A stretch of 64,000 nucleotides of DNA from Streptomyces sp. S4.7 (GTDB lineage Bacteria; Actinomycetota; Actinomycetes; Streptomycetales; Streptomycetaceae), in NCBI RefSeq assembly GCF_010384365.1, contig NZ_CP048397.1, positions 2,294,001 to 2,358,000 on the forward strand, read 5' to 3'. Under the pieces are notes generated by a model. That model made no database searches and was not told where the DNA came from. It saw only the letters and a list, made by a program, of their open reading frames with translations. Shown here piece after piece: positions 26,686 to 35,487 of this stretch. Position 1 is the stretch's first letter; each line of letters starts with the position of its first letter. The translations under genes were made by a program, and so were the position numbers.

Positions 26686-28011
26686 GTGATTAGCCGAAAG
26701 CATGTCGTCTACTGGCACGAGACGGAGCCGGTCGTTCCCGAGCCACCGCTGCGTGAGAACGCGGACTGCGACATCGCCATCGTCGGCGGCGGTTACACCG
26801 GGCTGTGGGCCGCGCACTTCCTCAAGGAGGCCGAGCCCGCGCTCGACATCCGCGTCATCGAGGCCGAGTACGCCGGGTACGGGGCGTCCGGCCGGGCGGA
26901 CGGCTTCGTCACGCCGACCATCGGTAAGGACATCCAGGGCCTGGTCAGGACGTTCGGGACGCGCCGCAGCCTGGAAGCGTCCCAGGCGGTAGGTCGCTCC
27001 GTGCTGGAGATCGGCCGCTTCGCCCGCCGCAACAAGATCGACGTCGAGTACGAGGCCAACGACTACCTGATGGTGGCCACCACCCAGGCGCAGTTGAAGC
27101 GGCTGCGCGCGGACCGCGAGCTCGCCGGCACCATCGCCGGCCGGGAGCAGCCGCCCCTCCTCTCGGCGGCCCAGGCTCGTGAGGTGATCGGCTCCCCGGC
27201 CGTGCTGGGAGCCACCCGCACCGGCGGCGCGCTGGTCAATCCGTTCAAACTGGCCCGCGGGGTGGCCCGCGTGATCAAGGAACGGGGGGTGGTGATCCAC
27301 GAGAACACCCCGGTCCTGGAAGTGCGGCCCGGGGTACGGCCGCAAGTGGTCACTCCCGGGGGCACGATCACCGCCGACAAGGTGATCGTCGCCGCCAACG
27401 CACTCCAGTCCACCTTCCAGCAGTTCCGCAACAAGACGGTGCCGCTGTGGAGTTACGCGATGGTGAGTGAACCGCTCACCGAGGAGCAGCTCGGCCGCGT
27501 CGACTGGGCGGGCCGCGAGGGCATGGTCGAGGCCAAGACGTTCCTGACCTGCGCCCGCTTCACCGCCGACAACCGCCTGCTGTGGGCGGGCGGCCCCGCC
27601 TTCTACTTCTGGGGCCGGGACACCCGTCGGCGGCGCATGAACGACCAGCGCGCCTACCGCGCTCTCTTCGAGGAGTTCGGCCGGTTCTTCCCCATGTGGC
27701 GGGACCTGCGATTCACCTACACCTACGGCGGCGTCATGGACATCACCCGTGACTACGCCCCGCACTTCGGCTCGCTGCCGGGCGGCAACATCTTCTACGG
27801 CTACGGATTCAACGGCAACGGCATCGCCGCCACCCACACCGGCGGCAAGGTGCTGCGGGACCTGGTACTGGGCAAGGACTCGGACTTCTCCCGCTTGCTC
27901 TATGTGGACGACGCGCAGCGCTCGGCACGTGCCTTCCCGCCGGAGCCCTTGCTGTACATCGGGGCCCGCGCCACCGCACGCCTGATGGAGTGGAAGGAGT
28001 CCCGGGCATGA
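26686..28011 (+). CDS. FAD-dependent amine oxidase-like oxidoreductase (DAO family)
   Basis: 441 aa. The ADP-binding site is CDIAIVGGGYTGLWAAHFL near residue 26; the C-terminal GYGFNGNGIAATHTGGKVL is the second FAD contact of glycine-oxidase/PuuB-like enzymes. Relatives oxidise secondary or primary amines such as gamma-glutamylputrescine. In this cluster it could oxidise an amine made by the aminotransferase to an imine, or aromatise a ring. GTG begins directly after the methyltransferase stop (0 nt), and its stop overlaps the next gene by 4 nt. Confidence 0.87.
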   Translation: MISRKHVVYWHETEPVVPEPPLRENADCDIAIVGGGYTGLWAAHFLKEAEPALDIRVIEAEYAGYGASGRADGFVTPTIGKDIQGLVRTFGTRRSLEASQAVGRSVLEIGRFARRNKIDVEYEANDYLMVATTQAQLKRLRADRELAGTIAGREQPPLLSAAQAREVIGSPAVLGATRTGGALVNPFKLARGVARVIKERGVVIHENTPVLEVRPGVRPQVVTPGGTITADKVIVAANALQSTFQQFRNKTVPLWSYAMVSEPLTEEQLGRVDWAGREGMVEAKTFLTCARFTADNRLLWAGGPAFYFWGRDTRRRRMNDQRAYRALFEEFGRFFPMWRDLRFTYTYGGVMDITRDYAPHFGSLPGGNIFYGYGFNGNGIAATHTGGKVLRDLVLGKDSDFSRLLYVDDAQRSARAFPPEPLLYIGARATARLMEWKESRA

Positions 28012-29024
28012 GCACGAACCGCACCGTACTGCTGACGGGGGCCGCCGGCGTCGTCGGCCGGGCGATCCTGCGAGAGGCCCCGGGCCGCCCCCTCCGGCTG
28101 ATCTCGATGGTCCGGCCCGGGGGCAGCGCACTGCCCGCCGAGGCGGAGGAACAGCTCGCCGCCGACCTGGCCGAACCACGCTTCGGGCTGGACGAGGACA
28201 GCTACCGGACGCTGGTCCGCGACGTGGACACCGTCATCCACTCGGCCGGGCTGACCGAGTGGGGCCTGCCGGACGAGCGCTACCGGCCGGTCAACGTGGA
28301 GGGCACCCGCCGGGTGATGGAGTTCGCCGAAACGGCCGGCGCGACGGTGCACTTCATGAGCACCGCATTCGTCGCCGCGCTGTCGGCGGGCGCGCCGCAC
28401 CGGCTCAGCGAGACCAACGTCACCACCAACTACGTCCGCTCCAAGCTCCGTTCCGAACAGCTGCTGCGCGACAGCGGTCTGCCGCACACCGTCTTCCGGC
28501 CGACCAATCTGATCGGCGACTCCCTGACCGGCTGGACATCCCGGGGGCAGATCGTCCAGCTCATGTCGGACTGGATCTGCCGCGGGCGGGCGCCGTTCCT
28601 CCCGGTGCACCGCGGCAACCGGATCGATGTCGTCCCCCAGGACCTGCTCGCCAAGGCGGTACTGCGCTGCGTCGAACTGGACGAGAACAGCGGGGAGTTC
28701 TGGGTGACCTACGGCGAGGAGGCGATGGACATGGAGACCGCGGTCGAGGTGTGCGCCAAGCACGCCTCCTCACTCGGGCGCCCTCTCACCCCGCCGCCGG
28801 TCACCGATCCCGACACCCTCGACCCCGAGGAGCTGCGCCGACTGCCCCCGCTGGCCCGCTCCTACCTCTCGGTGTTGCGCGACGTCAGCGAGGTCACCCG
28901 GTGCGGAGGCGGCGTACTGCCCAGCTCCATGCCCGAGTTGCGTGAGCGCTACGGCCTGCCGCACATCGCGGACACGGAGGCCTACGCGCGGACCCTCGCC
29001 TACGCTTCCGCCCACCTCAGCTAG
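28008..29024 (+). CDS. NAD(P)-dependent acyl reductase / extended SDR (thioester-reductase-like)
   Basis: 338 aa extended short-chain dehydrogenase. Cofactor loop TGAAGVVGRAIL, mid-domain HSAGLTEWG, and the YxxxK pair in NYVRSKLRSEQLL, with MSTAFVAA as the serine/threonine strand. The arrangement resembles thioester-reductase and fatty-acyl reductase domains, which release carrier-bound chains as aldehyde or alcohol, but an epimerase-like or 3-beta-HSD-like role remains possible. ATG overlaps the FAD gene by 4 nt. Confidence 0.8.
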   Translation: MSTNRTVLLTGAAGVVGRAILREAPGRPLRLISMVRPGGSALPAEAEEQLAADLAEPRFGLDEDSYRTLVRDVDTVIHSAGLTEWGLPDERYRPVNVEGTRRVMEFAETAGATVHFMSTAFVAALSAGAPHRLSETNVTTNYVRSKLRSEQLLRDSGLPHTVFRPTNLIGDSLTGWTSRGQIVQLMSDWICRGRAPFLPVHRGNRIDVVPQDLLAKAVLRCVELDENSGEFWVTYGEEAMDMETAVEVCAKHASSLGRPLTPPPVTDPDTLDPEELRRLPPLARSYLSVLRDVSEVTRCGGGVLPSSMPELRERYGLPHIADTEAYARTLAYASAHLS

Positions 29025-29043
29025 CGAGCCGAAAGGACACTCT

Positions 29044-29970
29044 GTGGACCAGGACATGCACCAGGAGTGGCAGCCGCCCCGACTGGAGAAGACCGTCGCC
29101 GTGGTCACCGGAGCCAGCAGGGGGGTGGGACGCGGCATCGCCCTCGCTCTGGGCAGCGCCGGCGCGACGGTGTACGTGACCGGGCGCAGCACCCGCACCA
29201 CCGGGCGCACCGAGGACCTGCCGGGAACGGTGGACGACACGGCCGAGGAGGTCACCGCCCGCGGCGGCACCGGCATCGCGGTGCGCTGCGACCACCGCTC
29301 CACCGACGACAACCAGGCGCTGGCCGACCGCGTCGCGGCCGAACACGGCTCCCTCGACCTGCTGGTGAACAACGCCTGGGCCGGCTACGAGCGTTCCGCC
29401 GACATCCGCTTCGACGCCCCTTACTGGAAGCAGCCGATGTGGCGGTACGAGCTGTGCGAGGGCTCGCTGCGCGCCCAGTACGACGTGACCAGGCTGCTCA
29501 CCCCGCTGATGACGGAGCAGCAGAGCGGGTTGATAGTCGGCATCGGCTTCACCGATGGCGACATCTACCTGGGCCAAGCCGCCTACGACGTGTTCAAATC
29601 GGCGAGTGACCGGCTGAGCAGGGCGTTCGCCGCGGACCTGCGCAAGCAGCGGGTCGCGGCACTGTCGGTGCACCCCGGATTCGTACGCACCGAGCGGGTG
29701 GAGGCGGCCTGGGAGGCGCTCGGCGACGGACCCGCCGCCGTCGTCCACTCCCCCGAGTACGTGGGTCGCGCGATCGCCCACCTGGCCGCCGACCCACAGG
29801 TGCTGGAACGCTCCGGCCAGGTGCTCTCGACCGGTGACCTGGCCGAGGAGTACGGGTTCAACGACATCGACGGCCGGCGACTGCCCGCCTTCCGCCTGGA
29901 GGGACGGATGAGCCTCGCCACGCGTATGGACCGGCTGAACCGGGTCATCAGCCGTACCGGTACCTCCTGA
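29044..29970 (+). CDS. SDR-family oxidoreductase lacking the usual catalytic Ser
   Basis: 308 aa classical SDR, closest in layout to the DHRS1-type. Cofactor loop TGASRGVG (22-29), NNAW at 109-112, and Tyr181/Lys185 (YDVFK). The strand that normally carries the catalytic Ser, 13 residues before the Tyr, reads GLIVGIGFTDGD with Gly168; only Thr170 is near. Activity may be altered, or Thr may substitute. GTG at 29044 is preceded by AAAGGA, 19 nt after the reductase. Probable job: keto/hydroxy reduction on the nascent product. Confidence 0.87.
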   Translation: MDQDMHQEWQPPRLEKTVAVVTGASRGVGRGIALALGSAGATVYVTGRSTRTTGRTEDLPGTVDDTAEEVTARGGTGIAVRCDHRSTDDNQALADRVAAEHGSLDLLVNNAWAGYERSADIRFDAPYWKQPMWRYELCEGSLRAQYDVTRLLTPLMTEQQSGLIVGIGFTDGDIYLGQAAYDVFKSASDRLSRAFAADLRKQRVAALSVHPGFVRTERVEAAWEALGDGPAAVVHSPEYVGRAIAHLAADPQVLERSGQVLSTGDLAEEYGFNDIDGRRLPAFRLEGRMSLATRMDRLNRVISRTGTS

Positions 29971-30031
29971 CCTCCTCGGCACCATCCGGTCCTGCGGCAC
30001 AGCACAACGCACCCGACGTGAAGGAATCTCA

Positions 30032-31504
30032 ATGAGCAGGGGAACAGTCCGGCCCACCAAGGGACCCCCGACCGGCGCGGCAGCCAAGGCGGCCGGACTC
30101 GCGCTCGCGGTCACCTGCGGTGCGCAGTTCATGGTCATCATCGACGACACCGTCGTCGCCATGGCGCTGCCGACCATCCGCGACGAACTCGGCTTCGATC
30201 GGGCCTCGCTGGCCTGGGTCGTCGATGCCTACATGTTGCTGTTCGGCGGCTTCCTGGTGCTCGGCGGCCGCTGCGCCGACCTGTTCGGCCCCCGTCGGGT
30301 GTTCCTCACCGGCTTGAGCGTCTTCACCCTCGCTTCGCTCGGGTGCGGGCTGGCCAACTCACCGGAGACGCTGATCGTGGGCCGCGGGGCCCAGGGGTTC
30401 GGTGCGGCGCTGCTGAGTCCGGCCGCCCTGACCATCCTCATCACCGTCTTCAGCGAGGCCAAGGAGCGGCGCAGGGCGCTGGGTATCTGGGGCGGGCTCA
30501 CCGGCATATCCGGTGTCTCCGGGGTGCTGCTGGGCGGCGTCATCACCGATCTGATCGACTGGCGATGGGTGTTCTTCGTGAACATCCCCATCGGCATCCT
30601 GCTGTTCGTTCTCACGCTGCGGCCCGCGCTCGCCGACCGCGCCGAGCGGCCCTCCAAGCGGCCCTCCACCGACGGCACCGGGGCTGTGCTCATCACCGGC
30701 GCGCTGCTGCTCCTCGTCTACACCGTCATCAGCACCAACCACCGCCCGTGGGGATCCGCGGAGACCGTGGGCGGTCTGATCGGCTCCGCGGTGCTGCTGG
30801 CCGCGTTCGTGGTGCGGGAGCAGCGCGCAGACGAACCGCTGATCCGGCTCGGCCTCTTCGCCAACCGGCAGATCGCCACCGCCAACGTCATGATGCTGCT
30901 CGCGGCCTCGGGGCTGTACGGGATCTTCTTCTTCCTGACCCAGTACATGCAGAACCTGCTGGACTGGTCGCCGCTGAAGGCGGGCGTCTCCTGGGCACCG
31001 TTCGGCGTCACCATGGCGGTCTTCTCCGGGATCGCCATCCAGCTGCTGCCGAAGGTGGGCAGCCGTGTGCTGTGCCTCGTCGGCCTCGGTTCGGCGACCC
31101 TCGGGCTCGGGCTGCTGCTCAGGACACCGCTGGAGGCGTCGTACGCGGCGGATCTGCTGCCGACCCTGCTGCTGTGCGCGGCGGGTTACGGGCTGGCCAT
31201 GGTGCCGCTGGTGGTGGCGGCCGTCAGCGGAGTGCCCAAGGCGGACTCCGGGGCGGCCTCCGGGGTGCTCAACACCGGCCAGCAGATCGGTGGCGCGATC
31301 GGACTCGCCGTCCTGGCCACCCTGGCGAGCAGCCGGCTGGATGACGAGGTCTCCTCCGGCGCCGCTCTGCCGGACGCGCTGCTGACCAGCTTCCACTCGG
31401 CGTTCCTGCTCGGAACGGTGCTCACCGGATGTGCCGCGCTGCTGTCACTCGCACTGCCCGCGCTGCGCACCGAGTTCGACCCGGAGACCACCTCGGGCGT
31501 CTGA
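30032..31504 (+). CDS. MFS transporter, DHA2 (14-TM) drug exporter
   Basis: 490 aa integral membrane protein with about 14 hydrophobic segments. The first helix carries the DHA2 motif IDDTVVAMALPTIRDEL; GRCADLFGPRRVF is the conserved cytoplasmic loop 2-3 motif; antiporter motif C is around GGLTGISGVSGVLLGG. Such H+ antiporters expel hydrophobic drugs. It sits in the middle of the biosynthetic operon with its own GAAGGA ribosome site, so it is most likely the product exporter and self-resistance gene. Confidence 0.93.
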   Translation: MSRGTVRPTKGPPTGAAAKAAGLALAVTCGAQFMVIIDDTVVAMALPTIRDELGFDRASLAWVVDAYMLLFGGFLVLGGRCADLFGPRRVFLTGLSVFTLASLGCGLANSPETLIVGRGAQGFGAALLSPAALTILITVFSEAKERRRALGIWGGLTGISGVSGVLLGGVITDLIDWRWVFFVNIPIGILLFVLTLRPALADRAERPSKRPSTDGTGAVLITGALLLLVYTVISTNHRPWGSAETVGGLIGSAVLLAAFVVREQRADEPLIRLGLFANRQIATANVMMLLAASGLYGIFFFLTQYMQNLLDWSPLKAGVSWAPFGVTMAVFSGIAIQLLPKVGSRVLCLVGLGSATLGLGLLLRTPLEASYAADLLPTLLLCAAGYGLAMVPLVVAAVSGVPKADSGAASGVLNTGQQIGGAIGLAVLATLASSRLDDEVSSGAALPDALLTSFHSAFLLGTVLTGCAALLSLALPALRTEFDPETTSGV

Positions 31505-31599
31505 ATCCCGCAAGCCCGCGCCCCTGTCGGCACGACAGGACGACCACACGCCACAGAAACCGGACACGGCAGGAACCGAGAGAAGAGGACAGCAAGGAT

Positions 31600-32610
31600 A
31601 TGGACGGCAGAGAACACCGCTGGTACATGCTCGTCGCGTCACTGGTACCACTGCTCGCACTCGGCGCGGCCATGGTGCTGGCCTGGAACCACATCTTCGG
31701 CTGGACCGATGTGCTGGTCACCCTGATCATGTACGCGATATCGGGGCTCGGCATCTCCGCCGGGTACCACCGGATGCTGACGCACCGCGCGTTCGAGACG
31801 TACAAGCCGATACGCGTCGCGCTCGCCACGGCCGGCGTACTGGCGGGCCAAGGGCCTCCGATCATCTGGGCGGCCCACCATCGCAAGCACCACCGGGTCG
31901 CCGACAAGGAGGGCGATCCGCACAGCCCCCATCTCGGCTTCGCACCCGGTTTCAGGGGCGCGATGGCCGGCATGTGGCACGCGCACCTGGGATGGCTCTT
32001 CGACGAGGGGCTCAAGTCCGACCCCATCCGCTACTGCCCGGACCTGGTCCGCGAGAAGCCGCTGCGCTGGCTGAGCGAGAACTTCATCGCAGTCGTCGCC
32101 GCCGGCATCCTGCTGCCCGGCCTGCTGGCCTTCGCCATCACCGGGGGCTCCGTCGAGGCGCTGCTGACCGGCATCCTGTGGGGCGGCCTGGTGCGGATCT
32201 TCCTGATCAATCACATGACGTACGCGGTGAACTCCATCGGCCACTACTTCGGCAGCCGGCGGTTCGCCACCACCGACGAGTCCCGCAACGTCGCCTGGCT
32301 CGCCCTGCCGTCCTTCGGTGAGGCGTGGCACAACAACCACCACGCCTTCCCCCGCTCCGCGCGGCATGGGATGAAGTGGTACGAGGTCGATCTCTCGGCC
32401 GTCTTCATCTGGAGTCTGGAGCGGACCCGGCTGGCCTGGAAGGTCATCCGGATCGACCCCGAGCGGATGACGATGCGCGAGGCCGGAGTCAGCCGGGTCG
32501 AGGGCAGCAAGCTCAGCCGGGAGGAGTTGCTGACCGGGCAACAGAGCATCGCCCCCATGGCGCACCGGTCGCGCGACGGTTCCGACATCTCCCTCGTGGA
32601 CGTGGAGTAG
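31600..32610 (+). CDS. Membrane fatty acyl desaturase (SCD-like)
   Basis: 336 aa diiron desaturase. The three histidine boxes are present: HRMLTH (57-62), HHRKHH (93-98) and HNNHH near residue 246, with four hydrophobic segments arranged as in acyl-CoA delta-9 desaturases. Inserts a double bond in an acyl chain at the membrane. ACP + AMP-ligase + membrane desaturase is the same trio that makes terminal alkynes/alkenes in JamABC-like systems; whether this enzyme makes an internal alkene or a terminal bond is not visible. Starts at ATG after AGCAAGGAT, 95 nt after the exporter. Confidence 0.92.
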   Translation: MDGREHRWYMLVASLVPLLALGAAMVLAWNHIFGWTDVLVTLIMYAISGLGISAGYHRMLTHRAFETYKPIRVALATAGVLAGQGPPIIWAAHHRKHHRVADKEGDPHSPHLGFAPGFRGAMAGMWHAHLGWLFDEGLKSDPIRYCPDLVREKPLRWLSENFIAVVAAGILLPGLLAFAITGGSVEALLTGILWGGLVRIFLINHMTYAVNSIGHYFGSRRFATTDESRNVAWLALPSFGEAWHNNHHAFPRSARHGMKWYEVDLSAVFIWSLERTRLAWKVIRIDPERMTMREAGVSRVEGSKLSREELLTGQQSIAPMAHRSRDGSDISLVDVE

Positions 32611-32612
32611 CA

Positions 32613-34271
32613 GTGGCAGCCACCGGCACCGGCACCGGCACCGAACTGTGGGACCTGCTGCTGCGCGGCCGGTCCCGGGGAGTCCTGCACCACTGGGACG
32701 GGGAGGGCTTCGGGCACACCCCGTGGCGCGAGGTCGTGCGGGAGGCGCACGGCATGGCGGCCATGCTCCGTGCGGCCGGTGTGCGGCCCGGGTCCCGGGT
32801 CGCCACCGTCCTGACCAACTCGGCGCACACCGTGCGCGGCCTGCTCGCGGTCTGGCTGGCCGGCGGCACCGTCGCGTCCTTCCCGCTGCCGGCCCGCGGC
32901 CAGACCCCCGAGGAGTACGGGAGCCAGCTCACGCGGCTGACCGAGCGGCTCGATGCCACGGTGCTGCTGACGGACGAGACCATCGCGCCGATGGTGCCGG
33001 CCGGGCTGGCCGCGCGGCTCCCGGTCCGCAGTTGGACCTCGCTGTACGGCGGCGGGCACATCGACCCGTCGCCGCCCGGCCCGGAGGAGACCGCCTTCGT
33101 CCAGTATTCGTCCGGCAGCACCAGCGTGCCCAAGGGCTGCGCGCTCACCTCCCGCGCCATCGCGACGCACCTGCACATGCTCTACGACCTGGCGGACGGG
33201 CGCGTGGGCGACGAGACGATCGTCTCCTGGCTGCCGCTCTCCCACGACATGGGGATCTTCGGAACCCTGCTGAACGCCTGGGCGTTCGACTACGACTTCG
33301 TCCTCTCCTCCCCCGAACGCTTCGGGATGGCGCCGCGCACCTGGTTCCGGGACATGTCGGAGTTCGGCGCCACCATGTCCGCCGGCACCAACACCGCCCT
33401 GCACCTGGCGGCCAGGGCGCAGGGCCGCACGCCGCTGCCGAAGCCGCTCGCCCTCAAGGTCTTCGTCGTGGGCGCCGAGCGAGTGGACGCGGCGACCCTG
33501 GAGACCACCATGGCCGCGTTCGGGCCCTCGGGCCTGTCCCGGGCGGCGTTCATGCCCGCCTACGGCATGGCCGAGGCGACCCTGGCGGTCTCCAGCAGCA
33601 GGACGTGGCTGGAACCGTCCACCCGCAGCTTCGACGGGGCGGGGCTGATGGCCGGTGAGATCACCGAGGTCCCCGACGGCACTCCGGGCGCCACGCGGCT
33701 GGTATCCAACGGACCGCCGCTTCCCGGGGTCACGGTGACCACGCAGGAGCCGGGCCGGGTCTCACAGCTCCTGGTCTCCTCCCCCAGTCTGGCCTCCGGC
33801 TACCTCGGGGACCCCGTGCAAACGGCCGAGCGGTTCCGGGACGGCGTGCTGCACACCGGCGACCTGGGCTTCGTCCACGAGGGCGAGGTGTACTTCGTCG
33901 GCCGGGCCGACGACCTGATTTCGGTAGGGGGGCGCAACGTCTACACCAGCGAGATCGAGTCGGCGGTCGAGTCGCTCGGCTCGGTCCGCACGGGGTGCTC
34001 GGCTCTGGTGGACGTGGCCGACGGCGGCGTCTCCCGGCTGGTCCTGTTGCTGGAGCCCAGGCGGCGGAGCGACGACTTCCACCTGATCGCCGACCGGGCC
34101 GCCGCCGTCGCGCGTGAGAAGTCGGGCATCGCGCTCGCGGAGTGCGTCTTCGTCGAGCGCGGCCACCTGCCCCGGACACCCAGCGGGAAGGTCCAGCGCT
34201 TCCGCTGCCGGGCCGCCCTGAGGCCGGGCGGGGACGCGATCAAGACCCTGGCCCGGGTCCTCCTCGGCTGA
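32613..34271 (+). CDS. Fatty acyl-AMP ligase (FAAL)
   Basis: 552 aa ANL-superfamily enzyme. Seen: P-loop YSSGSTSVPKG, A5-like YGMAEATLAVSS typical of FAALs, TGDLGF and the C-terminal PSGKVQRFRCRA with the catalytic Lys. FAALs activate fatty acids as acyl-adenylates and pass them to an ACP without CoA, here the ACP at 25544. GTG at 32613 lies 3 nt after the desaturase stop with GGAG inside the desaturase end; the open frame extends further upstream but overlaps the desaturase. This gene provides the starter acyl chain. Confidence 0.92.
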   Translation: MAATGTGTGTELWDLLLRGRSRGVLHHWDGEGFGHTPWREVVREAHGMAAMLRAAGVRPGSRVATVLTNSAHTVRGLLAVWLAGGTVASFPLPARGQTPEEYGSQLTRLTERLDATVLLTDETIAPMVPAGLAARLPVRSWTSLYGGGHIDPSPPGPEETAFVQYSSGSTSVPKGCALTSRAIATHLHMLYDLADGRVGDETIVSWLPLSHDMGIFGTLLNAWAFDYDFVLSSPERFGMAPRTWFRDMSEFGATMSAGTNTALHLAARAQGRTPLPKPLALKVFVVGAERVDAATLETTMAAFGPSGLSRAAFMPAYGMAEATLAVSSSRTWLEPSTRSFDGAGLMAGEITEVPDGTPGATRLVSNGPPLPGVTVTTQEPGRVSQLLVSSPSLASGYLGDPVQTAERFRDGVLHTGDLGFVHEGEVYFVGRADDLISVGGRNVYTSEIESAVESLGSVRTGCSALVDVADGGVSRLVLLLEPRRRSDDFHLIADRAAAVAREKSGIALAECVFVERGHLPRTPSGKVQRFRCRAALRPGGDAIKTLARVLLG

Positions 34272-34301
34272 CCCGTCGACACCGTTCGAGAGAAGGATTC
34301 C

Positions 34302-35399
34302 ATGCCGCAAGACGGCTCGGCTCAGCCATACTTCTTCACCTCCACAGAGATCACCGGCCGGGAGGACTGGCTTCGCCTGCACCTCAACGAGAACCCGTAC
34401 GGCCCTCCGCCCGGCACGGTCGAGGACGTGTGCGCCGAGGCCTCCGACCACCTAAACCGTTACCCGGACAGCGAGTGCGCGGCGATGCGGGAGCGTCTGG
34501 CCGAGCACTTCCGGGTCGCCCCCGAAATGATCGCGCTCGGCAACGGCACCGATGAGCTGGTGCTGCTCGCCTCGCTGACGTTCCTGCGCGGGACCGGCGG
34601 CTTCGTCGCCACCACCGGCGGCACCTTTCCCGGCTACGTGACCTCGGCCGCGGCCGTGGGCGCGCGGACGCACACCGTCCCGTTGACGGGCGCGGCGATC
34701 CCGGTCGCCGGCCTCACGGCCGCCATGCGGCAGGGTGCCGCCCTCACGTTCGTCTGCAACCCGCTCAACCCCACCGGGGCGCTGCTGGACCGCGACGAGG
34801 TCCATGAGCTGATCGACACCGCCGAGAGCACCGGAACCGTGCTGGTATTCGACGAGGCGTACATCGACTTCGCCGGCCCCGCCCACGAGTTCGCGCTGGA
34901 GGCGGTGCGGGAGGGACGGCGGGTGCTGGTGACCCGCACCTTCTCCAAGGCGTGGGGCCTGGCCTCGGTGCGCGCGGGCTTCGCCGTCGGCCCACCGGAC
35001 CTGATCGGGCAGCTCAACACCACCGCGATGGCGCTGCCCTTCAACGTCAACCGCCAGGCCCAGCGGGCCGTGCGGCGCGCCCTGGACGTACCCGAGTACC
35101 TGGACCGGGTGCGGGCGGACAACGCCAGGGTCAGGGAGCTGCTGTGCAAGACCCTGGACTCGCTGGGTCTCGGCTACTTTCCCTCGGCGGCGAACTTCGT
35201 GATGGCGCAGGTTCCGGGGAAGGGCTCCGAACCTGGCGACAGCGTCCGCTTCGCTGCCCGTCTCGCCGAGGAGCACCACGTCCTCGTCCGCGATCTGACC
35301 GCCCTCGGGCTGCCGGGCCTGCTGCGCATCTCGGTCGGTACGGAGGCGGAGGTCGAACGCCTCGCCGCAGCTCTGACCCAGCTGCTCGGCCGACCGTGA
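34302..35399 (+). CDS. HisC-type PLP aminotransferase (class I/II)
   Basis: 365 aa fold-type I aminotransferase. LHLNENPYGPP at the N-terminus, substrate/PLP residues in NPLNPTG and FDEAYIDF, and the PLP lysine in TFSKAWGLASVRAGF, all as in histidinol-phosphate aminotransferase. No his genes surround it, and the chromosomal HisC would be elsewhere, so a dedicated role in amination of a keto or aldehyde intermediate (or a related PLP reaction such as decarboxylation) is inferred. ATG has a GAGAAGGA site, 30 nt after the FAAL. Confidence 0.9.
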   Translation: MPQDGSAQPYFFTSTEITGREDWLRLHLNENPYGPPPGTVEDVCAEASDHLNRYPDSECAAMRERLAEHFRVAPEMIALGNGTDELVLLASLTFLRGTGGFVATTGGTFPGYVTSAAAVGARTHTVPLTGAAIPVAGLTAAMRQGAALTFVCNPLNPTGALLDRDEVHELIDTAESTGTVLVFDEAYIDFAGPAHEFALEAVREGRRVLVTRTFSKAWGLASVRAGFAVGPPDLIGQLNTTAMALPFNVNRQAQRAVRRALDVPEYLDRVRADNARVRELLCKTLDSLGLGYFPSAANFVMAQVPGKGSEPGDSVRFAARLAEEHHVLVRDLTALGLPGLLRISVGTEAEVERLAAALTQLLGRP

Positions 35400-35487
35400 C
35401 CCGGTTCCGTGCCGAGTGCCGCCCGGCACGGAGCCCGATTCCGGCGCCGGATCGGCACATCTCACGAATGGAGCGGAGCAACCGGCC

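Noticed and set aside
34302..35399. Histidine biosynthesis gene hisC
   Set aside because: No other his gene nearby and it is embedded in the acyl operon; the family is often recruited to secondary metabolism.
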